Positions 7,509 through 13,273 of a DNA stretch of 13,273 bases are shown here, in pieces (within the stretch, counting starts at the first letter, position 1; each line of letters opens with the position of its first letter). The notes beneath the pieces are model-generated. The model was not told where the DNA came from. It worked only from the letters and a program-made list of their open reading frames with translations, and made no database searches. Source of the stretch: Planctomycetota bacterium (GTDB lineage Bacteria; Planctomycetota; Planctomycetia; Planctomycetales; Planctomycetaceae); assembly GCA_027622115.1 (NCBI GenBank), contig JAQBZS010000082.1:1-13273 (forward strand), written 5' to 3'. Position numbers and translations under genes: made by a program.

Positions 7509-8308
7509 ACGTGTCGGCAAACACATTGGCGGAACCAGCACGTGCGCCCTTCGGCGACCTCACCGGCTGCGTCGCCGTTGTCACCGGTTCATCGACAGGG
7601 ATTGGCCGAGCCATCGCATTGGAGTTTGCGGCGGCCGGAGCCGATGTGGTGGTCCACTGCCGAACTTCCGTCGCCGCGGCACGCGACGTGGTCGCATCCA
7701 TTCAGGCCATGGGCCGCCGCTCGGAACTGGTCGTCGCCGACATTTCCGCGGGCGAGCACGAATTGGAGTCGTTCGTGGCGCAAGCGGCGAACGTGCTTGG
7801 CGGCTGCCACATCTGGGTGAACAACGCCGGCGTGGACTTGCTGACCGGAGACGCGGCCGGCCTGGGGATCGACGACAAACTGCGACTGCTGTTCGATGTC
7901 GATGTTCGCGGCAGTGTGTTGTTGAGCCGTGCGATCGGTCGACGGTTCGTCGAGCAGGGCGGCGGGGTCATTCTCAACATTGGCTGGGATCAAGCGGATC
8001 GCGGAATGGAGGGCGACAGCGGAGAACTGTTCGCCGCGTCAAAGAGTGCCGTCATGGGCTTCACGAGATCACTGGCGCTGAGTCTTGCACCGACCGTCCG
8101 TGTCAACTGCATAGCCGCCGGTTGGATTCGCACGGCCTGGGGCGAACAAGCCGGCGACGCGTGGCAAGCCCGCGTGCTCCGCGAGACCCCCTTGGGTCGC
8201 TGGGGAATGCCGGACGACATCGCACGTGCCGCTCGGTTCCTAGTCAGTCCGGACGCGTCCTACATTACCGGCCAAGTGATCAACATCAACGGCGGAGCGA
8301 TTCGCTAG
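7505..8308 (+). CDS. SDR-fold protein with altered catalytic tetrad
   Basis: This 267-residue short-chain dehydrogenase/reductase-fold protein has the cofactor-binding TGSSTGIG (27-34) and the NNAG structural motif (106-109). The C-terminal ending GQVININGGA is typical of classical SDRs. The catalytic tetrad Asn-Ser-Tyr-Lys is not conserved. The Asn position reads D133 (DVDVRG where DVNxxG is usual), the Ser position falls in LNIGWDQ (G160/W161 for SS), and YxxxK reads FAASK, so Tyr is F176 with only K180 retained. The flanking GWDQADRGMEGDSGELF is also unlike ordinary SDRs. NAD(P) binding is likely, but ordinary alcohol/ketone oxidoreduction is doubtful. GGAAAG lies just before the ATG, which overlaps the upstream hydrolase stop. 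It is convergent with the downstream gene, with 40 bp between their stops. Confidence 0.88.
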   Translation: MNVSANTLAEPARAPFGDLTGCVAVVTGSSTGIGRAIALEFAAAGADVVVHCRTSVAAARDVVASIQAMGRRSELVVADISAGEHELESFVAQAANVLGGCHIWVNNAGVDLLTGDAAGLGIDDKLRLLFDVDVRGSVLLSRAIGRRFVEQGGGVILNIGWDQADRGMEGDSGELFAASKSAVMGFTRSLALSLAPTVRVNCIAAGWIRTAWGEQAGDAWQARVLRETPLGRWGMPDDIARAARFLVSPDASYITGQVININGGAIR

Positions 8309-8348
8309 GCGATCGCAACCAACCTTGATATGTGGTCGTGAACCGCCG

Positions 8349-10406
8349 CTACAGCCACACAATGAATCGTTTCTGTAGAAATTCGACAACGTCCCCAAAG
8401 AGCACATAGCCCAGACTTCGCTTGCCGCAGTTGATCTTCGTGCGGACTTCGGCGCCAATGCGGGTTTCCGGCAGGTCGTCGCGGTTGATGGTGACGAAGA
8501 CTTGCATCACGTTCTTGTTCTCGTTTTGGGATGTCGATGCACGCGTCGAAAGTTCGCCAAGCACGCCCGAGTAGGTGCTTTCCGAATCCGTCGCCAGGAT
8601 GAATTCCACCGGCAACGAGTCGTTCTTTTGAGCGATTTGGGCACGACGCAGGTGGCCCATTCGCTGTTCCTCCACCTCGACTTCCAATCGCCAATCGCCT
8701 GAATCGTCCATGATCTCCAACAGCAATTCGCCGCGATTCACGGGCCGGTTGCTGAGTAATTGCTCGGTCTGGAAATTGGTGATCACGCCGGCATGCGGCG
8801 CGCGGACCGTGAGACTCTCAATTCGCGAATCGATGATCTTGAGCGTTTCTTGCAGATTGATGACTCGCAGCCGAGCCGCCTGCATCTGGCCTTGAAGCTC
8901 GATGCGTTCCGCCTGGTCCTGCGAGCGGTCGATCTTGATCCGCGTGACTTCGATCAGTTTGCGCTTTTCTTCCATTTCGCCTTCGTATTCGTTGCGTTCC
9001 TTATCCAACTCCTTGTCGCGCAGGCGAATCAGCGGCTGTCCAGCAATGACTCGCTTTCCGTCGAGATTCTGACCTGCCGGCAGCGGATTGCCTTCCGGGT
9101 CCAAAAGCGATTCCACCGTGCCATTCCACGGCGCGAAGACGTCGTACTGTTCAATCGGCATCAGCTTGCCCTGACCTTCGACTCGATAATCCCAGGGAAC
9201 AAACACCATTGCACCGATAATTACGGCAATCACGCCCAGAATCGCCAGGGTTTTGGCGAGCTTGCGTCCGTGAAACCATTCCAAGATGTGGCCCAGGAAC
9301 TTCCAGACCGACAGGCCGAAAATGCGACCGTGTTTGATGGAATTGTTGATCGCCGCGCCCACATGGTCGGCCAGCATCTCCGCTCGTTCCTCCAGGCCGG
9401 CGACCGGTTGGCTTTCGGCAACTTGTTCCACGATCAAGCAGCCGGTCGCCAGACGCGGTTTAATGTTCTTTTTCCCGCCTTCGTCGTCCTTTTGCAGCAG
9501 AGCTTCCGATTCCAGGAACGGAATCACCAGCACCATCCGCGAGCCACTTTCCTGGATGTAATTCGCCAACGGTTTCTCGACCTGCGGGGCGAACTTGTCG
9601 ACCTTGCCCGAATACACCAGCGGTTCTCGCGTGGAGATGACGGTCTTGGCCAGTTCCGCCATCGTGCGGACGAGGTTGGCTCGCGGGTTCACGGAATCCT
9701 GCCCGCTGATGGCGCTGATCGAAGTCTTGTTGCCCCGACGAACAGCCACGCTCAGGCGATCGCATCCGAGCAGCAGACGTCCGTCGCTGGCGGCCGCGCT
9801 GGCCACTTCATTGACGTCCAAGCTACGTTGCATTTGCAAAGTGTATTGTTCGAAGTCGTTCCAGAACTGACTGCCTGCGGTCGGCGCGACTTTCTTCGTG
9901 CGCTTCTCGAGGTATTTGGATGCGTACCCCGACATCTGTTCGACAAATTGCAAATATCCCGGTCGGGCTTCGTCGGGAGCGTCCGGTCTCTGAAACAATT
10001 GCACGACGCCCACACAGACCTTATTCGCACTCAGTCCACCCAAGATCAGCATGTGTTGCGTGGGCAACTGAGTATCGCCGCCGTCGTTCGGGCTATGAGT
10101 CGATGCTTCTCCCGTCTGCAATACGTTGGTCAACAAGCGTTCGTTGACCCGTTGGGCCATTGGGTTTTCGTGGAATCCGGTTTCTTCCAGGCGGAGTTCG
10201 CACAGCAGCGTCAGCCGCATACTGCCTTCCATCATCCACACTGCGCCGGCTTTCGCGCCGAGGGCTCCCACCAGATGGTTTAGGAACTGCTGGAAAAAAC
10301 CTTCGGGTGGCAAGTCCGATTGCGATAAGCGCTCGATCTCACGAGCCAATTGCAAAACGCGTTCTCGAACCTGATTGACGTTATCGTCGGGAGTCATGGA
10401 CGACAT
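8349..10406 (-). CDS. HlyD-type membrane fusion protein with cytosolic GAF-like region
   Basis: This is a 685-residue membrane-anchored adaptor. Residues 1-380 are soluble and look like one or two GAF-type sensor domains: about 30-165 (including AGAVWMME and a VCVGVVQLFQ strand) and about 180-360 (LLLGCDRLSVAVRRG to ADHVGAAINNSIKHG). One transmembrane helix spans about 385-404. The rest is periplasmic and HlyD-like: a split lipoyl half (APWNGTVESLL...GQPLIRL, 424-462), a long coiled coil (about 464-530), the second lipoyl half (VRAPHAGVITNF...GELLLEI, 534-565) and a beta-barrel portion to about 660. It ends in a short hydrophobic tail. Such adaptors bridge an inner-membrane transporter to the envelope exterior. 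ATG 10406 is chosen because family-like sequence starts there; it has no clear ribosome site, and ATG 10397 is an alternative. The partners are probably the divergent plus-strand genes. Confidence 0.87.
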   Translation of the reverse strand: MSSMTPDDNVNQVRERVLQLAREIERLSQSDLPPEGFFQQFLNHLVGALGAKAGAVWMMEGSMRLTLLCELRLEETGFHENPMAQRVNERLLTNVLQTGEASTHSPNDGGDTQLPTQHMLILGGLSANKVCVGVVQLFQRPDAPDEARPGYLQFVEQMSGYASKYLEKRTKKVAPTAGSQFWNDFEQYTLQMQRSLDVNEVASAAASDGRLLLGCDRLSVAVRRGNKTSISAISGQDSVNPRANLVRTMAELAKTVISTREPLVYSGKVDKFAPQVEKPLANYIQESGSRMVLVIPFLESEALLQKDDEGGKKNIKPRLATGCLIVEQVAESQPVAGLEERAEMLADHVGAAINNSIKHGRIFGLSVWKFLGHILEWFHGRKLAKTLAILGVIAVIIGAMVFVPWDYRVEGQGKLMPIEQYDVFAPWNGTVESLLDPEGNPLPAGQNLDGKRVIAGQPLIRLRDKELDKERNEYEGEMEEKRKLIEVTRIKIDRSQDQAERIELQGQMQAARLRVINLQETLKIIDSRIESLTVRAPHAGVITNFQTEQLLSNRPVNRGELLLEIMDDSGDWRLEVEVEEQRMGHLRRAQIAQKNDSLPVEFILATDSESTYSGVLGELSTRASTSQNENKNVMQVFVTINRDDLPETRIGAEVRTKINCGKRSLGYVLFGDVVEFLQKRFIVWL

Positions 10407-10805
10407 AGGGGGCAATTCATTTCTGAAGTCGTAAGGACAAAGCGGCAATCGCCAAATCGATATCGACACCCGAGGCCGATTGTCGATTCGCGAGACCAGC
10501 ACTTCCGTCCAATCGTCGGCAATTCAACTGAAGCTGTGCCGAACCGGCAATTTGTGAGGAATAGTTCGGTTGCAGTGACCGAGGCTAGCGGAAGATAGCG
10601 GCGAGCCGAATCGAGCGTCAAACTTCGCAATTCCTCGAATCTTCGGCAGCGTAGCGTACGAATTCATTCGTTGTACGGCTTCATTCTCGACCTACCATCG
10701 CCAACCCGTTATTCATGGCAATCGCTGTCGGCCCACCATTTGCGGTGTCTCGCGACTCACGTCGACGCCACGTTTGAATTACATCCAAATTGCAGGAGTC
10801 CAGTC
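10407..10805. other. 399-bp divergent intergenic region between the two adaptor genes
   Basis: No supported gene is seen; the open frames extending from both sides lack coding character and ribosome sites. The region should contain the divergent promoters of the adaptor cluster. An imperfect palindrome at 10655-10677 (CGTACGAAT against ATTCGTTGTACG, 2-nt bulge) is a possible operator. No sigma-70 promoter could be called with confidence. Confidence 0.45.
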
Positions 10806-11750
10806 ATGCGATGTCTCACGGTTGTACTTGTGTGTCTCACGGCCATCGGCTTGGGGAACACGGCGTTCGCTCAGTCCAAGGTCGTAATCGACGAGTGCCG
10901 CATACTTCCTCGACAGTGGGTCCGACTGGCGACCGACCGCATTGGAGTCATCGCGTCGATCGAACCGGAAGAAGGCGACGCCGTTGAAAAGGGAGCGATT
11001 GTCGTCAAACTGAAAGACGAAGTCCCTCAGTCCGTGGTGAACAAGGCTCAGAAGAAGATCGAAAACGACGTTGAGGTTCGTTACGCCGTCGCCGCTCACA
11101 ATCTGGCCGTGGGTGAACTGGCCGCGAATCAGGCCGTGAATGCCCAGCGACGCGGTGCCATTGCGGACACGGAGATCGAACGTCTCAAACTCGCCGCCAC
11201 CAAAGCGAAGTTGCAAATCGAACAAGCCGATCATCAACGCCAGGTCGATGCGCTTGATCTGCAAGAGGCCAAGGCTCAGCTCAATTCTTATCGCATCTTC
11301 GCGCCGTTCCCAGGCATCGTGATTCGGCGGTACAAGGACGTCGGCGAAGCCATTCAACAGGGAGAAACCGTGCTGGAAGTCGTCCGCACGGACTTGTTGA
11401 AAGTGGAAGGCAACATTGAAATCGAACGTCTGAACGCTCACGGCATCAAGACTGGCAGTGCCGTGATGGTTCAGTATTTCGGCGAGGATCGGAAACTCAA
11501 AGGAGGCGACGTGATTCTGCCTGGCAAGATCATTTTCGTCGATTCCGTGGTGCAGGCCGTTACGCGGCGAGTTCGCATTGTGGCCGAAGTCGTCAACCCC
11601 GACGGAAGATTGCAGGCTGGGCTTTCGGCAACGATGACGATCGATCCCACGGTCATGATCAAGAAACCGGTGCAGGTGCTTGGCAGCGCCGAACGCAAGA
11701 TTGAAGGCAGCAAGCTGGAGAATTCGGGCACGGCGACTGCGGAGAAATGA
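10806..11750 (+). CDS. Secreted HlyD/RND-type periplasmic adaptor protein
   Basis: This 314-residue protein has a cleavable signal peptide (hydrophobic 4-19, likely cleavage after AFA at 20-22). It has a compact membrane fusion protein layout: a first lipoyl half (VRLATDRIGVIASIEPEEGDAVEKGAIVVKL), a helical hairpin or coiled coil (about 75-165, Ala/Gln/Glu-rich), and a second lipoyl half (FAPFPGIVIRRYKDVGEAIQQGETVLEV). A beta-barrel portion follows, containing the canonical LQAGLSATMTID. Such proteins link an inner-membrane exporter to outer layers. There is no transmembrane anchor after the signal peptide. AGGAG at 10794-10798 lies 7 nt before the ATG, the best ribosome site in the window. 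It is followed after 63 bp by the PqqD/M50 gene on the same strand, so co-transcription is likely. Confidence 0.9.
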   Translation: MRCLTVVLVCLTAIGLGNTAFAQSKVVIDECRILPRQWVRLATDRIGVIASIEPEEGDAVEKGAIVVKLKDEVPQSVVNKAQKKIENDVEVRYAVAAHNLAVGELAANQAVNAQRRGAIADTEIERLKLAATKAKLQIEQADHQRQVDALDLQEAKAQLNSYRIFAPFPGIVIRRYKDVGEAIQQGETVLEVVRTDLLKVEGNIEIERLNAHGIKTGSAVMVQYFGEDRKLKGGDVILPGKIIFVDSVVQAVTRRVRIVAEVVNPDGRLQAGLSATMTIDPTVMIKKPVQVLGSAERKIEGSKLENSGTATAEK

Positions 11751-11800
11751 CCTTCAACGAGCCACAGGCCGTGACTTTCGACCGACATCCCGCCAAAAAA

Positions 11801-11820
11801 CCGATGAGCACCGATGAGCA
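11801..11820 (+). repeat. Tandem 10-bp duplication over the start codon of the M50 gene
   Basis: CCGATGAGCA occurs twice in tandem and supplies two ATG codons (11804 and 11814) in different frames. The first opens only a 27-codon frame; the second begins the long open frame. No Shine-Dalgarno sequence is visible before either. This looks like replication slippage and might reduce or tune initiation. Confidence 0.6.
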
Positions 11821-13273
11821 CCGAAGCCGCTGCCGCATCTTCAATGTTGCCTTCCAATCAACGGCCCATTCCGCTGCGCGGTCGTGATGACTTGGTCGTG
11901 GAAGTCATTGATTACCAAGGTGTTAGTTATCGGGTGGTCAAGGATCCGGTGGCGTTGAAGTATCACCGGCTGCAACATGAGCAATATCGCGTCTTGGAAT
12001 TGCTCGACACAAAACGCAGCCTCGAAGACATCCGTGACGATCTTCACAAGGACTTCCCCACGCTGCGATTGACGCTGAGCGATGTGCAGAACCTGATCAC
12101 GGACTTGCACAAGAAGGGGTTGGTCTACAGCGAGCGACGCGGTCAAGGCCCGGCGTTGCTGAAAAAGAAGCGAGAAGAGAAGAAGAAGAAGCTGATGGGG
12201 CTGTTCAAGAATCTGCTCTATCTGCGATTGCCCGGGTGGGATCCCGAACGGACTTTGCAGAAGATGTATCCGTTCATGAAGTGGATCTACCGCCCCTGGG
12301 CGGTGTGGGCGTGCGTGCTGTTTGTCATGTCGTCGTGGGTCGTGCTGCTGGTCAATTTTGAAGTCTTTCGGTCGAAATTGCCCGAATTTCAACAGTTCTT
12401 CGGCTGGCCGAATCTGATTTATCTATGGGTGACGATGGGCATCGCCAAGATCATCCACGAGTTCGGTCACGGTTTAAGCTGTAAACACTTCGGCGGTGAA
12501 TGCCACGAGATGGGCGTGATGCTGCTGGTCTTCAGCCCGTGCCTGTATTGCGACGTGTCCGATTCCTGGATGCTGAAAAGTAAGTGGCAACGCATCATCA
12601 TCGCCGCCGCCGGGATGTATATCGAAGTGATTCTGTCGGCCATTGCGATCTATATCTGGTGGAACACCCACTCCGGACTGCTGCACCACCTAGCGTTGAA
12701 CATCTTCTTCGTGACCACCGTGACCACGGTCATCTTCAATGCCAATCCGCTGATGCGATTCGATGGCTATTACATGATGTCGGACTTTTTGGAGATTCCG
12801 AATCTTCGCCCGAAAGCCGACAAGCTGTTGCGCGAAAGCTTCGCCTGGTATTGCCTGGGCATTGAATCGAAGCCCGACCCGTTCATGCCGGAAACGGGCA
12901 AGGTGTGGTTCGTGTTGTTTGCCATCGCCGCTTGGCTGTATCGCTGGGTGATTCTGTTTGGAATTACGCTATTCCTTTACACAATGCTGAAACCGTACGA
13001 CCTGCAAAGTATCGGCATCGCGTTGGCCACGATTTCGATCGGCGGGATTTTCGTGAGCATGTTCGTCAACATGTACAAGATCATCGCCGCTCCAAGGATT
13101 GAGCCCATGAGCAAGACCAAGATTTCCATTTCACTTGCGGTTGTCTTTGGCGTCACGGCCATCATTCTCGCGATTCCGATCACGTGGCACTTGGAGTCGG
13201 CGTTCATCCTGGAACCGCAGGATGTGAAGCACATCTACAACAAAGTGCCGGGCGAATTGACCTGGACGGTGAA
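11814..13273 (+). CDS. PqqD-like/M50 site-2-protease-like membrane protein, probably fused to HlyD (3' end outside window)
   Basis: The frame is open for 486 codons and cut by the window edge. Residues about 30-110 resemble a PqqD-like winged-helix fold (YRVLELLDTKRSLEDIRDDL...LITDLHKKGLVY), the kind of domain that binds peptide leaders in RiPP pathways. A Lys/Glu-rich linker (115-128) and several transmembrane segments follow (about 160-182, 199-218, 233-246, 260-282, 293-308, 363-392, 398-422, 437-456). The M50 intramembrane zinc site is complete: HEFGH at 215-219 and NPLMRFDG at 311-318, with N/P/D in the usual places. Cys223, 230, 243 and 246 cluster just after HEFGH. The last residues, after a helix at about 437-456, read HIYNKVPGELTWTV, like the entry to a HlyD domain. 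The protein may cleave or escort a peptide for the neighbouring adaptors. Protease activity and the HlyD extension are inferences. Confidence 0.87.
   Translation, partial: MSTEAAAASSMLPSNQRPIPLRGRDDLVVEVIDYQGVSYRVVKDPVALKYHRLQHEQYRVLELLDTKRSLEDIRDDLHKDFPTLRLTLSDVQNLITDLHKKGLVYSERRGQGPALLKKKREEKKKKLMGLFKNLLYLRLPGWDPERTLQKMYPFMKWIYRPWAVWACVLFVMSSWVVLLVNFEVFRSKLPEFQQFFGWPNLIYLWVTMGIAKIIHEFGHGLSCKHFGGECHEMGVMLLVFSPCLYCDVSDSWMLKSKWQRIIIAAAGMYIEVILSAIAIYIWWNTHSGLLHHLALNIFFVTTVTTVIFNANPLMRFDGYYMMSDFLEIPNLRPKADKLLRESFAWYCLGIESKPDPFMPETGKVWFVLFAIAAWLYRWVILFGITLFLYTMLKPYDLQSIGIALATISIGGIFVSMFVNMYKIIAAPRIEPMSKTKISISLAVVFGVTAIILAIPITWHLESAFILEPQDVKHIYNKVPGELTWTV

Noticed and set aside
8760..10283. 507-codon open frame antisense to the GAF-like/HlyD gene
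   Set aside because: It mirrors a gene with clear domains. The translation has no recognisable motif, and long antisense frames are expected opposite GC-rich coding sequence.

Overview
The window looks like chromosomal DNA from a member of the Planctomycetota. This is an inference. It rests on moderately high GC, a PqqD/M50/HlyD-type protein next to two further HlyD-type adaptors (one with an N-terminal GAF-like region), a secreted HExxH peptidase of a type I associate with planctomycetes, and the frequent lack of a clear Shine-Dalgarno sequence. There is no rRNA or tRNA gene, CRISPR array or recognisable transposase, so the taxonomy cannot be fixed from this window.

Left part (1-4.1 kb). 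A minus-strand Rpn/YhgA-like PD-(D/E)XK nuclease gene (194-1022) is broken by a frameshift and an apparent internal deletion. A 105-bp perfectly structured inverted-repeat element (1049-1153) follows. Next come a secreted metallopeptidase-like protein (1433-2440) and a soluble transhydrogenase gene, sthA (2571-3957), whose first ~110 bp carry two apparent frameshifts while the rest reads intact. A second long imperfect palindrome (3961-4099) starts three bases after the sthA stop.

Middle (4.1-8.3 kb). A CorA-type Mg2+/divalent cation channel (4187-5335) is followed closely by a small two-helix LapA-domain membrane protein (5366-5620). A YkgJ-type cysteine-cluster protein lies convergent to them on the minus strand (5692-6429). 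After a 323-bp divergent intergenic region comes a two-gene unit with a 4-bp ATGA overlap: an isochorismatase-family cysteine hydrolase (6753-7508) and an SDR-fold protein (7505-8308). The SDR protein has lost three of the four usual catalytic tetrad residues.

Right part (8.3-13.3 kb). A divergent export/adaptor cluster fills this region. On the minus strand is a 685-residue protein with a cytosolic GAF-like region, one transmembrane helix and a HlyD-like lipoyl/coiled-coil/barrel portion (8349-10406). On the plus strand, across a 399-bp divergent intergenic region, are a secreted HlyD/RND-type adaptor (10806-11750) and a large PqqD-like + M50 site-2-protease-like polytopic protein (11814 to beyond the window end). 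The last appears to run into a HlyD-like portion. Together they suggest an envelope-spanning transport or processing complex with no dedicated ABC or RND pump visible here. This is the most interesting locus in the window.
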